Positions 37,740 to 49,793 of a DNA stretch of 64,000 nucleotides are shown one piece after another. The stretch's first letter is position 1; each line of letters opens with the position of its first letter. The position numbers were made by a program, and so were the translations under genes. Origin of the DNA: Oasisia sp. SBJ-2009 (lineage: Eukaryota; Annelida; Polychaeta; Sabellida; Siboglinidae); the NCBI GenBank assembly GCA_964017155.1, contig OZ024856.1:15200740-15264739 (forward strand). The letters are read 5' to 3'. The notes under the pieces were generated by a model, which saw nothing but the letters and a program-made list of their open reading frames with translations, ran no database searches and was not told where the DNA came from.

Positions 37740-40700
37740 AGCCCAGTCATTTTGTGTGCGGCACCTGCAAGTCCGTGTACAGCTCGTCGTGGTACCTGCT
37801 GCAACACGTCCAGAACATCCACCATGTGAAGATCTACGAGAGCGACCCCGACGTCCGCAAGTCCCCCTCCCCACCCCCGCCCCTGCGCAAGCTCGAGAAC
37901 GCCATCGTCAAGAAGATCCTGTCGTCGGCGCTGAGCGACACGCCGAAGCCCGAATTCGATGCAAAACGCGAGACCGCAGAAACGCCACGCAGTGGCGCAC
38001 AAGTGCAGCACCACCATTCCAGGCCACCGCCGCTGTCACTGTCCGGCGGCCCGCAGCAACACCGCTCCCCCACAAGACAATCGCCCGCCAGCGCCGGCAT
38101 CACGCCCGGTTTCCCCCCGCACTCATCGCCCTTTCTGTTTCACCCCCGCCAGGGACAGAGTCCCTTCAACCGTCCGTCAATGCCGCACGAAATGACACTG
38201 ATATCACCGCTGAGCGGCGACCCGTTCCGGCGGATGACGCCGTTCGGCCCGCCCTTTGACCCCCCGTTGCCGGGGTTCCCGTTCAGCTCGACGAGCTCGT
38301 TCGACGCCGACACGATGGAGGATTTTTACTCGCAGCGCCTGCGCCGTCTGGCCAACACGTCCAGCCCCACCGCATGCCCGCCGGCGCCGAGCACCGCATG
38401 CCCCCCAAACACCACCCAGCAGACGCCGCCACCGCTCACGTCGACGGCGGCGCCGCCGGAGCCGCCAACGCACACGTCGCCGCGGCTGAGCAGCTCCAGC
38501 GACGCTGACGCGTCGACGAAGACGGTGACGACGCCGACGATGGAGTCCGACGCGTCACTGACGGGAAAGTTGAAGGCGTGTGAGTTCTGTGGGAAGTGTT
38601 TCCGCTTCCAGAGCAACCTGATCGTTCACCGGCGCTCGCACACGGGGGAGAAGCCCTACAAGTGCCCGCTGTGTCCGCACGCGTGTACGCAGGCGAGCAA
38701 ACTGAAGCGCCACATGAAGACCCACAACAGCGCCCAGCTGTCGTCCGTGTGCGGGGGTAGCGCCCTCCTGTCGGGGCTGTGTGGGGGCGACGAGAACCAG
38801 AGTGACGCCGGCAGCAGCAGCGGCTCGAAGATGTCGAACGAGGACGACGGGAACAGTGACGGGGAGGGGGAAGATGAGGAGGAGGAGGAGGAAGATCTGG
38901 AGGAGTTGGACCGCGACGAGGAGTTCCGGCAGATGCTGATGAAGCACCAGAGGGCGCTCGCGGGGAAGCGCGAAGACGAACAGCCGACTGATCTGTCTCG
39001 GCGGACCGACAGCGAATCAACAGCGCCACGTGAACCGACCGACCTATCCGTGTTGTCGGGGTTAGTTCCGTCGTGCACCACCGCGCAGCAGCGCAGCTCG
39101 CTGCTGAGCGAAATGATGGCCAATTCGGGCCTCGGCAACATTCAGCAGTACAAGGAGGCATTTAACCAGGCTCTGGCCGAGAGAGACGACGAGGACGACG
39201 AAGATGAAGATGACGACATGGAGATGAATGGAACCGCGGAGGACATGGAGGGTAGCGACGGGGGTAACGCCGACCCAGAAGGGGCGAAGTCGAGCGCGGA
39301 CAACGAGGTGGACTTGACTTCGGACACGGAGCCGGACGGAGAGAGCGGCCAGGCGGCGAAACGCATCAAGCTGGAGCAGCTGGTAAAGTCGGACCTTCCG
39401 CCCCACAGCGTACCGAGCAGCGTTCCCAACCACATGTTCCCACCGTTCGTCCGCGACCCACGCGATCTCATCTTCCCGAACATCTGGTACCCACCGGCGG
39501 CCATCAACCAGCACGAGGTGTTCGGCAGTGCGTTCATGCGTGCCGAACCGTTCATGGCATCGGCCGCTATTGCAGCGCGCCAGCTGTGCGAGAACGGCGT
39601 GCCGTCGATGCGACTCAAGACTGGCGCAAGCCCCAAGACGACGCTTGGATTGACGTCGCCCATACACCCGTCGTTGACGTCGACGTCGCCGACGCGGGTG
39701 TCGTCGAACAGCGCCGTGGCGGCGGCGGCCGTGGCGATGAGCTATCGGGCGCGGCGGCGCAACGACATGTGCGAGTTCTGCGGGAAGATCTTCAAGAACT
39801 GCAGCAACCTGACGGTGCACCGGCGCTCGCACACCGGCGAGAAGCCGTACAAGTGCGAGCTGTGCAACTACGCGTGCGCGCAGTCGAGCAAGCTGACGCG
39901 CCACATGAAGACGCATGGCCGCCTCGGCAAGGACATCTACCGCTGCAAGTTCTGCTGTATGCCGTTCTCCGTGCCGAGCACGCTCGAGAAGCACATGCGC
40001 AAGTGCGTCGAGAACCACAACCCATCGACGTCGCCCCCGCCCCAGCAGCAGCTCCCGCCCCTCTCCCTGTCGAACCCGGGGGAGGGGCGGAGCTACTCGG
40101 AGGGGCACAGCCCGTTGACGCCGCCACAGCTCCCGCCGCTACCGGCGATGACGCCGATCGAGGCTGGAGACGGCACCGCGCGCGGCTACATGGAGAACCA
40201 CAGCCCCCTGACGCCGCCCCACATGCCGGCCCTGCCCCTCACATCCCCCTCCTCCGAGAGGAACTGCGACGACATCGCCGCTCACAGGAAGAGCTCGGAG
40301 GGACACAGCCCGATGGACGCCCCGAAGCTACTCCCCCCTCTACCCCCGCTACCCCCGCTACCCCCGCTACCCCTGTCGATGCAGAGCGACAGCCGCAGCA
40401 GCAACAACAGCCTGCCGAACCACAGCCCACCGACACCCCTGGAGCTGTCCCTGACGACGACGGCGGCCAACAGCGACGAGAGCCTTCAGAAGTTCAAGGA
40501 GAACCACAGCGCCCTCTCTCTGTCACTGTCGATGCCGCCCGACGCCGCCAGCAAAGACGCGTGCGTGCGCAAGTTTCTTGCCAATCACCAGCTGCGCCGG
40601 GCGTCGCTCGACAGTCACCACATGGCATACATGCCGAGTCACCAGCCGGCGTCACTGTTGCCGACGGCGATGCCGACGATGACCAACAGCAGCGCCGTGT

Positions 40701-40768
40701 CAGCGCTGTTGGAAGTGGCGCCGCGAGCCGCCGCCATGACCGTCGTGAACACCGAGGCGAGTCAGTGA
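37740..40768 (+). CDS. bcl11: BCL11 family transcription factor, terminal coding exon (C2H2 fingers)
   Basis: This exon encodes about 1,009 residues and begins in phase 1 after TTGTTGCAG, rebuilding Glu-Pro-Ser. Domains in order: a C2H2 finger (CGTC...QHVQNIHH) at about 10-33; a long Pro/Ser/Thr-rich linker; two tandem C2H2 fingers (38579-38731, CEFCGKCF...HMKTH) with a TGEKPYKC linker; an acidic run of Glu and Asp near 38865-38935; two PTDLS motifs (38984-38998 and 39035-39049), matching the CtBP-binding PxDLS consensus; a second acidic run; and a C-terminal triplet of C2H2 fingers (39768-40017). The triplet includes CEFCGKIFKNCSNLTVHRRS and is almost identical to BCL11A/B fingers 4-6, which bind TGACCA in mammals. 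A Pro-rich tail of about 250 residues follows, with six repeats around HSPLTPP. The last of the three fingers ends in His-x3-Arg-Lys-Cys, so its final ligand is Cys rather than His. The stop is TGA. Length exceeds human BCL11A (835 residues). Confidence 0.97.
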
Positions 40769-40920
40769 CTGGTGACATGGGCGACAGCCGCTGTCATTGT
40801 TGCTCATAGAAACCTGTCGTGCGTCGGTCGGTCTCTGCCGCTGTCATCAGTCCCGAATTTGGCGTATTACGTGGATAAGTAGCGAGTGTCGGAATCTCAG
40901 TACTGTTGTGGTGGCGGCGA

Positions 40921-41122
40921 CCGACGTGATGACTCATGTCAGGGTCACAACCGATGTGGTGACTCAGAAACTGTGTCACAACCGACGTGGTGACTCAAGT
41001 TAGGGTCACAACCGATGTGGTGACTCGGTCAAGTTAGGGTCACAACCGATGTGGTGACTCAGTCAAGACAGGGTCACAACCGACGAGGTGACTCAAGACA
41101 GGGTTGTGGCCGACGTGGTGAC
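40921..41122. repeat. ~30-35-bp array carrying TGACTCA
   Basis: Six units of the type AGGGTCACAACCGATGTGG followed by TGACTCA with a variable spacer. Five of six keep TGACTCA, the AP-1/TRE heptamer. It starts about 150 bp after the BCL11 stop. Confidence 0.8.
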
Positions 41123-41224
41123 CAGCGACGGTCGGGGGATCGGCTACGAGGGGCGGGGGTGGAGGGTGACTGCTATAGTGCCGGCTTCTAAAGCTTGCCT
41201 TATCCAACTTCCATCTGGGGACAG

Positions 41225-41500
41225 TCAGTGTGACTGGCTAAGTCTGTCGTCAGCATAACGTGCTGACTCTAATGTCAGCGTCATCATATGCTGACTCTAA
41301 TGTCGGCGAAACCGGCCGACTCTAACGTCAGTGTGATGCGCTGACTCTAACCACAGTACAATGCAGCGTCGACATGACACAACGACTTGAACCGAACCGA
41401 ACCAAACGTCACAAATATGCACTGACTCATGTGTGTCTTGTCAGAGCGACGTACTGACGCTAACGTCGTCAGCGTGACGCGCTGACGCTAATGTCACTGT
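41225..41500. repeat. Diverged ~26-30-bp array around CTGACTCTAAYGTCAGYGT
   Basis: About seven irregular units of CTGACTCTAATGTCAGCGT with changes. It lies directly after the TGACTCA array and may share ancestry with it. Confidence 0.7.
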
Positions 41501-41949
41501 GATGTGTGGACGTGGTACGCGGACTCACATCACCTGCAGCAGAGCGTGTGTACCACGCGGTGGTTCGGCTTGCGTCCAGTACAAAACGCGATCGCCTGCA
41601 GTGCACTCCACAGGTGGCGCCACCAACCAAGTCTGTGGCGCGTGTAAAAGACAGACTCGGTGACTCGTTCACGTGTATCTGCAGGTCTACGAAGTAGACA
41701 CGAGGCGTGTAATGTTGTACATAAATGTGTGTGCATGTGCGTATTGCCGAGCACGGCAGAGATCTGCATTTACGCTCGTGCCTGCAGCGCGTGCCCGTGC
41801 ATGTCGCGCATGCACACACGTGTGCGTGCGACGTGCACGGGTGGGCGGTGCAGGTTTGTTCTGTGGATATGAAAGGGCATTTATTGACTGCGTACTTACC
41901 GAAGGTGCTTGAATGACAGCCGTGCAGTGGTGCGTGACTGCCAGTTTAT

Positions 41950-41961
41950 CCTCCAGGTGGC
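41950..41961 (+). promoter_or_regulatory. CTCF-like motif CCTCCAGGTGGC
   Basis: Matches 11 of 12 positions of CCASYAGRKGGC. The flank AACACT resembles the flank of the site at 48437. Confidence 0.4.
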
Positions 41962-42225
41962 AACACTCATGGTATTCCACATAAATCCTCATTTGGCCGG
42001 AATTTAATCGTGTTAATTATTTGAATGTTTTGACACGTTAACCTGATCAGAAGCGTTAAACTTGTATTTTTGAAAAACATTTTACAATTTTGCAGACATA
42101 AAATGTTGGTCTACATTTCTTTTGTTAAATTCAAATATTTGCTGACATTTCTTGCGATTATTTGGAATATTGTGGGTGTTTGTGTTGCTCGGAGGGTGAC
42201 TGGCGGAACCCCCCGTGTACGGCTG

Positions 42226-42237
42226 CCACTAGGTGGC
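42226..42237 (+). promoter_or_regulatory. CTCF-like motif CCACTAGGTGGC (perfect core)
   Basis: Matches all 12 positions of CCASYAGRKGGC and continues with AG, as in the extended vertebrate consensus. Confidence 0.5.
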
Positions 42238-42884
42238 AGACTCGCATTTCGACTCTGAATGTGTGCTGTGCATTGTTGGCTCGTTCTGACGGAGTGAGAG
42301 AGGGCGAGAGAGAGAGCCAAGGATGAGTGGAGAAGGGCAACTATATATTTTTTAATGTGCCATATTAACTGATCTTGAATGTTTCTAGCGTAATACGATG
42401 AATTCGGGGAGGTTTAGCGTGATAACTGTTTTGGTCTCGACCACATTATATTTCAGCGGGTACCAGGGTTACAAATTAGAATGTGTATGATATATACATA
42501 TATATACAATGCTTAGTTAGTGAATTGTTCGTGTCCGGCGTCTTCGGCGAGGTTCCGCGCCGAGAAACTCGAACGACCGAGATCGTTACGACCCCAAGCT
42601 CAAGTAGTCTAAAGCTTATGTTGAAGCGGCCATGATGGCTGTTGCATTGTGGGACACCCCGCACTGCAGACCATCTGCTTGGTGGGGCCAGCCGCATGCG
42701 GATGGACCGCCAATCGTAGGTGCTTTCTGGTCATCTGCTATATCTCCATGCTGACCGCTGTGGTTCCGCCTGTTTGCCAGTATTTTCTGAAATGTGTAAT
42801 CTTCCATTGTTTGCTTGTTTGTTTGAATTGAATTGATAGGAAGTACGATAGAACCAAAAACAACATCCATGTGCAGTGTACATA

Positions 42885-43085
42885 CGTCGTGTACACTGTC
42901 GTATACGTTTTGTACACACTCATGTATGTGCATTGTGTACGTCGTTGTACACGTGTTGTGTACACTGGTATTATGTGTACTGTGTAGTGATGTGAATGCA
43001 TTGTGTACACGTGTATACTGTTACACTTGCATTGTACACTAATGTACACGTGTTGTGTACACTACAGTACACACACTGTGTACAC
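42885..43085. repeat. GTGTACAC-rich degenerate repeat
   Basis: TGTACAC or GTGTAC occurs more than ten times in 200 bp, often as the palindrome GTGTACAC. The period is irregular, about 20-30 bp. Confidence 0.75.
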
Positions 43086-43480
43086 TGCACACGGGTGGCA
43101 GGAGAGGCATTGTTGTAGGGGGGTAGACGTGTTACGCCATATTAGGGAGGTCACATTAAGGTTTCTTGTTGCCATACTATGTTTACTGTGTTACCGATTG
43201 GTTAAATGCGATGCGTGCATCGTGGTGAAACATCACTTTAGTCGCAGATGTTTCCTGCTATTTAGGTTTCTGTGGAGAATTCCTGTTCCGGATTTGTGCT
43301 CGAAATGCTTGAAAAGCTTCTATTTTTATATGACTGATTTTGCAGCTTCCTAGAAGCCTTACCATGTACAGATACGATGCAGCCTGTTTGAAACACCTGC
43401 ATCTCAAAATAACGCTGATTGCATCCAATCTCGCGTACGACCGTTTTTGATGCGGAACATGTTTCTAGTATTGAGAAGTC

Positions 43481-43492
43481 CCACAAGGTGGC
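43481..43492 (+). promoter_or_regulatory. CTCF-like motif CCACAAGGTGGC
   Basis: Matches 11 of 12 positions and is followed by AGTGCA. Confidence 0.4.
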
Positions 43493-46400
43493 AGTGCATA
43501 CTTTTCGGGAGCCATTGGAAATTGGTATTAACTTGCATGTGATAATATCTTTATGAAAGACGCGTGTGTGTGGTAGTAGATCGTCTTCGCTGTACACACA
43601 AACTGTTCGTCAGATACTGGCAACAGGAAACTGCATGTTTAGTTGTATGTATCGAGTAGAGGCTGATTTGGATAGTGCATGTCAGCTGTCGGCCATCTTG
43701 CATGTATGCATTTGTACATAATGCCTGGCGTACACGTACCGTACACAACTGTACAACAGTTGTAGTAGAAATGTATCAATGATGGTTTTAAATCATGCAT
43801 AATGGTTTGGTAGGTCTGTCTGCGTGTGTGTGCGTGTGTGTGTGCGTGCGTTCACGCTCCTGTAGGTAATAGGTATATAAACACGTTGCTTGTTCTTACG
43901 TATCTACACACACACTGTAGAACACACATGTACAGTACGTAATGCGGTGTGTTAGCACCATTGAGAAGGTCGGTGGTCAAGCTGTCGTCTCGGACAGGTC
44001 AACGATAGTCTGGTGCCTTCTCTGTGTCACGCATGGGCGCACACACCAAGTGTGTGCGGCCATGCACGCAGTTATCCAATGGCAGCATAAATATATATAT
44101 ATATTGCTACACCATTACCATTACCCGACTGTCATGGACACCAGCGTCTGCACCACAAAGAACATAGCATAAAATGCCCACCAAATGCATATTCTACCAC
44201 GCTGCTGTCCTGACATTAGTTGTCGTTAAAGCTACAACAATTTGGTACTCATCCAAGCAGTCGATCGTTTCTCTCACATTTTGTGTTCAACATGCTAATC
44301 CAACTAAGTCGTGCGGTTTTATCCGAAGGCTGATATATCAGTCTGCAGCTGGTTAGTTCAAACTGCTTCCACAATTCAGTGTTAATCTCTAGTCAAGTAA
44401 CAGAGTTTGTACCCATTTTGTAGCAACTATCTGCTTGTTTGTAGGAATAGTTTTGAAGGTTGTTAACTATTAAATTATTTTCCGCGTAACAAATCCACAA
44501 CAGCATGTGTCACCAATATAGTCGTTTGATCTTGAAGTTTTTCCAACTGACGCTTAATTCCTGCTGATGAATACAAAGTCCCAGTGGTGCCACCTTCAGT
44601 GAGACTCACTGCTCGGTTAATTGTTTTTGGCATGATTTAACAGGCAGAAAGCAAACACATTTCTTCAGAATACGTTTATAACTCGAAATAACCCTAAACA
44701 AATCATTCCTTTTGTGGTTTTTTATATTTGAATCTTAATGTGTCGCTAATTGGTAGATCAGAGGCAAAATTATCCAGGGAAATGAACAAGAATATACAAT
44801 CCCACAACTCCCAAAGCTAGTGGAATTATTTGAACATTTCACTGCTACTGTAAACTGTGGAAGCAGTTTGAACAAATTGGTGTTTCTTTGCCGAGACTAC
44901 TTTGGCGGTACTTGTCCATCACATCGTCTAAAATGATACTTGTGCCTCTTGAATGATATTGAGCTATTTGGGATGAAAAGACTGACAATTGTTGTACATA
45001 TCTGCTATATCATCGAGAGTGATTCCTGCAAGGTGTTTACTCTCATGTCCTACCAGTGGTCATGCTATGGTTTCATTGACTATTTTATTATCAGAACCAG
45101 TTTTTATTTGTGTGCCTTCATTACGTTGCTATGGTTACTATAGGCACTACTTCCGGTGCTTGGCGAGTTTCATTGACGGGAACAGTTGTTTTTGTTACGT
45201 GTTTGTTTATTAATAGCAGCTACAGTCTTGGTGCGAACAACCCTCTTCCAAAGTCCCTGAGTACGTAATAATGGCCTTTAATTGGGTGTGAAAAGACGGT
45301 TACTTGTAAGCTTGTTTGATGTGTATTTAAATTGTCTGTTTTTAAAGGAGGCCGTCGCCACATGTATAACATGTGGGGTGCTATTTTGTCATACATAGAT
45401 CGTGTCATGTGACAATACATACGGTAGTCTGATTGCTCGCTTTTAATCTAATCGTAGATGACTTGTACATACAGTTTAGTTAAGGTCTTGAATTGGTTGT
45501 CGTGCCTTGTGTCGTTGGTCCACGGCGCCTGTTGTTGTTGTCGTCTTAGTGATGTCATGTTGAATTCCATTGATATTGTGTACATTAACAATGACTAGGT
45601 GAAGTGATAGTGTCATTTCTAGCCAGGGTAAGCCACTAGGACGTACGTCGTCGGGAGAGAGGGTGTGATAGCGTCGTCGCGTCGTTGTCAGGTGTTTAGT
45701 GTCGTTGGTGACGTGTCACTGACGTGTCACTGGCACTAGTGCTTTAGCGTCGTGTCAGCATGCATGCATGCACTATCGCTTTGTCGTTGGTGTCATCATC
45801 GGGAAAAGTGTGTCACTTGTGGTGTCGAAGCGCTTTCATGTCATATCATTGGTTGTCGTCGGCGTCGTTTGGTGACATCCGAGTGTCACTGCGTCGTTGG
45901 TCAGTGTCATCGGTGGCCAACGCGTCGTTGCCTCTGCTGTTGGTTCCGCCATAACGCGCTTACGTGCGTGTTAGTATGTGTGTAGTTTTTAAGGTTTTTT
46001 ACCCAGGCGGTTCAGTTGTGTCATGTGACCACTGGGCCAGTTGGACCACACAGGCAGCTCAGATTTAACCCATGTTTTTCTTTCTTCCTACGTAACTGTC
46101 GCTGTCGTTCACGTCTCTGTTCTCGTCTGTCTCTCGAACGAACGTATTCAAATTAGTGTTTCTTATAGCCGGTTCGTCTTTGCAGAAAATTAGCAGAAGC
46201 AGCAACAATACCTGTTTATATGTCTTTTATAAAAAAATGTTTGATCGGTTTCAGTCGCCGCGAGATTTCTGTCATGCCTTTGGCGTTATGTTCCCGTTGA
46301 AACTATTGTCCGAAAACTGTTAACGTTGTGCACAAATTCTCTACGAGGCAGCATTTCGTGTCGAGTGCTGCCCAAACGTCGACGCAACGCCGTGGCTCGG

Positions 46401-46747
46401 GTGTTCCGCGCCCGAGAGGACCATCGCGACGTGTATTTGGGCATTCGTTTAAGGGCTATATATGACTTGTGGTTTATGAAACATCAGTCGTTGGTCGTTG
46501 TGAAAAGTGCACCCATGCAATGAGTGCCGTGTCTGTGTCAGTCTGTGTCGTCGTGTCGTGTCGCATCCATCTAGATGCCGACGCCGTCGTCGTCGAACTG
46601 CGCCCCGCAGTCTAAACGAAGGGTTGTTTAAGAGTACTGTGCAATATCCTATTTATTGCATGTCATATTTTGATTATGATGTTTATCGCACTTGGCAGAG
46701 ATACAGCGATCGAGCGAGCGAGCGGGCAGCGATCATTTCCACACTGT

Positions 46748-46812
46748 CGTACATGTATAGCGTACATGTATGTACATGTATAGCGTACATGTATGTACAT
46801 GTATAGCGTACA
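46748..46812. repeat. TACATGTA-rich tandem repeat
   Basis: Units of about 22 bp, GCGTACATGTATGTACATGT with ATA, repeat nearly three times. Each contains the palindrome TACATGTA. Confidence 0.85.
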
Positions 46813-46942
46813 GGTCTACCCACATATTATGTTCCTTCTCATGAATTGCCGTCTTCAAGACGCGTCGTCATTTTACCGATCGGAAGGAGGTCTTTGAATC
46901 GTTGGTTTGGCAGGTTGTGTCTTACGTTGACTGCTCGCTGTG

Positions 46943-46954
46943 CTTCTAGGTGGC
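46943..46954 (+). promoter_or_regulatory. CTCF-like motif CTTCTAGGTGGC
   Basis: Matches 10 of 12 positions and is followed by GCCACTT. Confidence 0.3.
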
Positions 46955-47908
46955 GCCACTTCCGTTAATAGCCAATCAAATTGCTGATGCTCAACGATAA
47001 TAACAGTATGGTTGTTTTGAAGAATGATCTTTGACCTATGATATTGATGTTTCACCTATGATATCATTCCTTATGTTACTTGCGGCAGCCATTTTGAGCA
47101 CGGCTTCTGAAACAGCAAACTATCGGTTTTTTAAACTTGAATGCCAGCGAGATCATATTCCGTTCCGTTGTTCTGAAGAGAGCAAATATTGCTGTTTTAT
47201 TTGGGGCAAAAAAGAGAGCCTGGTAATCTAGAAAAATTGTTAACGTCGTCGAGACACAACTGCCACTGACAGACCGCTGAGGTTAACTTTTGGGAGTACG
47301 CCGCTTGGAAGTACGGTGTCAAAGTTGATGAAATTGATAACATTTGCTCCAGTGCGTGTTGTTCATCCTGTTGTTTTTGCTGTTTAGTCTAAATTTGTTG
47401 CATTACCGAAAGGGTTTCTGCTTACTGTGCCATGATTTCATGTGTTTGTGTGTGCGCGTGTGCTGGCTGCCACGCCCCATTGTCGATTATCGCTTCACTA
47501 TAATTCTTGTTGCTGTTGTTATTTACCCAAGGAGGTTGGTAAAACGAAAAACACCACTTTATCATGCGTGTGGAGAACGCATGTAAAGTACACACGCCCG
47601 TGTGACGTTGAACGGTTGCAAAAGAAATGTGGAAACCACTTTAAACTTGGCTTGTATTTTAGGTGAAGATATTTTATCGCTGTTCAAAATGGCCCGTATT
47701 GATAAACAAACGCCTTGTTGGCCGTCTTGCGCAGCAATGAGCAACGTTTTACACTGTTTACTTACTTTCATGTGTGGCGATGAAAACCACGTTTCAGTCA
47801 CGTCTGTCTGTTTTACGCTTTTGGTACATTTACAAATGTTACTGGTTGAAGCCGCCGACCGTTGAATGCATTGCTTTACTCGAGGTGGCCAGAACCTTAA
47901 CATGGGAC

Positions 47909-47921
47909 GCCACCTGGTGGC
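47909..47921 (-). promoter_or_regulatory. CTCF-like motif CCACCAGGTGGC (perfect core, minus strand)
   Basis: Read on the minus strand it matches all 12 core positions. The + strand sequence GCCACCTGGTGGC is a near-palindrome and also contains a CACCTG E-box. Confidence 0.45.
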
Positions 47922-48290
47922 TGATGTCATCAAACTGTTCGCAGCCAATGAAGATTGGCCATTGATCGATGTTATCGGTTAGTTTTAAATACTGTAGACA
48001 GTAGTTGGAGGACACGGCACGGCCGTAACGGTTACAAAGGGATATGCTTGGAGCTTAAGGAGCATGAATGTACCACTCATGTGCCAGCCAGCCAGCACCG
48101 GTACCGCTGCTGCACCGGTACCGCCGCCGGTACCGCTGCCAGTACCACCAATACCGGCGGGTCGTGCATCTAATGCGCGATGCTGTTAGCGATCTTCATC
48201 GGAGTGGAGGCGTTCCGCGGCTTGCTCCTCTTTGATGCTCTATTTATGTTTGTATTTGCATAATTGTACCAAGTACATTTTACCGTCAGT

Positions 48291-48296
48291 AATAAA
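48291..48296 (+). terminator. Candidate polyadenylation signal AATAAA
   Basis: AATAAA is followed within 10-40 bp by GT- and T-rich sequence (GTTGGTTTTAG, TCTCTTGTTC). It is the only canonical hexamer seen on the + strand between the BCL11 stop and 48.3 kb. Confidence 0.3.
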
Positions 48297-48436
48297 CCTG
48301 CTCATGTTGGTTTTAGCATTTCTCTTGTTCAATCCTTGCACTGCACCAATGACCAGTGTCAGTTGTGATTTTCTCCAGTCAGTTGACTTTACTTGGGACA
48401 TTTTGACTACTCTCCGCAGTTTTCATCAGATAGTTA

Positions 48437-48448
48437 CCTCCAGGTGGC
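48437..48448 (+). promoter_or_regulatory. CTCF-like motif CCTCCAGGTGGC
   Basis: Same 12-mer as at 41950, with a similar flank (GACACT versus AACACT). Matches 11 of 12 core positions. Confidence 0.4.
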
Positions 48449-48504
48449 GACACTGTAGTGAGCCTGTAAACATCTGGTGAAGAATACTGAGAGCAGCCGA
48501 GATA

Positions 48505-48700
48505 TACCAAAACAACAATACTATACAGTAACCTTTATTAGTCCACAAATGGGAAATTCATGTGACATAAATTCAAAATTTAACAACGCAACAATATTAG
48601 TACATTTACAACGACATTAATAAGTCTTAGCCACAGATGCAATAACTGATTAACCATAATTATTGGTAGCATCTCCCAACCGTCTTGCAAACTGGCAGCA
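48505..48700 (-). mobile_element. LINE 3'-end remnant
   Basis: On the minus strand it ends ATTTCCCATTTGTGGACTAA followed by TAAAGGTTACTG, a form typical of many non-LTR 3' ends. Upstream it keeps CAGTTTGCAAGACGGTTGGG-type sequence. No reading frame survives. Confidence 0.45.
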
Positions 48701-49121
48701 TAATGCAAACTTGCCGAACACACATTTCCACCATTGTAATCACCCCACCCTCCCCTGTCCCCCCACACGCCTCAAACTCAGCAGTTTGATGGAGAATGGC
48801 ACTTTGTAAATCTATCCAAATAATAATAATGCTAAGCCAGGGTTCAAAATAACTGCCAATATTGGCCTGAGACCAACAACTACTCAGACCCCATCAGGCC
48901 ATCATTTATTAATTATTAATTTATTATTAGCATTTTTGTCTTGAATTACAGTAACATGTAACATTTATCAAACTGCAGACTACTGGACAATCGAACCTTA
49001 TTTTACCTTCTCCTTGGTAATACAACCACCTCCCAATTAGTGACACTCAGAGACAGTCCCAAGTTATGTCTCTAAGAGTAAATTATAGTTCTGTTAATAC
49101 AGTCTCCTTGCTATTCACATT

Positions 49122-49310
49122 GGTGTGTGTGTGTGTGTGTGTGTGTCTGTGTCTGTGTCTGTGTGTGTGTCTGTGTGTGTGTCTGTGTGTGTGTCTGTGT
49201 GTGTGTCTGTGTGTGTGTCTGTGTGTGTCTGTGTGTGTCTGTGTGTGTGTCTGTGTGTGTGTCTGTGTCTGTGTGTGTGTCTGTGAGTGTGTGTGTGTGT
49301 GTGTGTGTCT

Positions 49311-49363
<53 letters not shown>

Positions 49364-49394
49364 TGTGTGTGTCTCTGTGTGTCTCTGTGTGTAT

Positions 49395-49475
<81 letters not shown>

Positions 49476-49708
49476 TGTGTGTCTGTGTGTCTGTGTGTCT
49501 GTGTCTGTGTGTGTCTGTGTGTTTCTGTGTGTGTGTGTGTCTGTGTGTGTGTGTGTGTGTCTGTGTGTGTGTGTGTGTGTGTGTCTGTGTGTGTGTGTGT
49601 GTGTCTGTGTGTGTGTGTGTCTGTGTGTGTGTCTGTGTGTGTCTGTGTGTGTCTGTGTGTGTGTCTGTGTGTGTGTCTGTGTGTGTCTGTGTGTGTCTGT
49701 GTGTGTGT

Positions 49709-49793
<85 letters not shown>

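Larger units (their letters stand above)
40769..48300 (+). other. bcl11: Probable long BCL11 3' UTR and downstream DNA
   Basis: No further exon is supported. The only good polyadenylation hexamers I see are ATTAAA at 44469 and AATAAA at 48291, the latter followed by a GT/T-rich stretch. A 3' UTR of up to 7.5 kb is therefore possible, which would suit a developmental regulator, but transcription is not shown here. The stretch is rich in TG, GTAC and GTC runs and in CTCF-like motifs. 43100-46700 otherwise holds nothing recognised. Confidence 0.4.

Noticed and set aside
39062..40809. Arg/Ala/Pro-rich frames of 348 and 407 codons overlapping the BCL11 exon
   Set aside because: They are shadows of a GC-biased coding exon; the + frame with zinc fingers is the real one.
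47562..47948. 128-codon minus-strand frame
   Set aside because: No domain, splice context or codon bias supports it; it overlaps a CTCF-like site and ordinary non-coding DNA.
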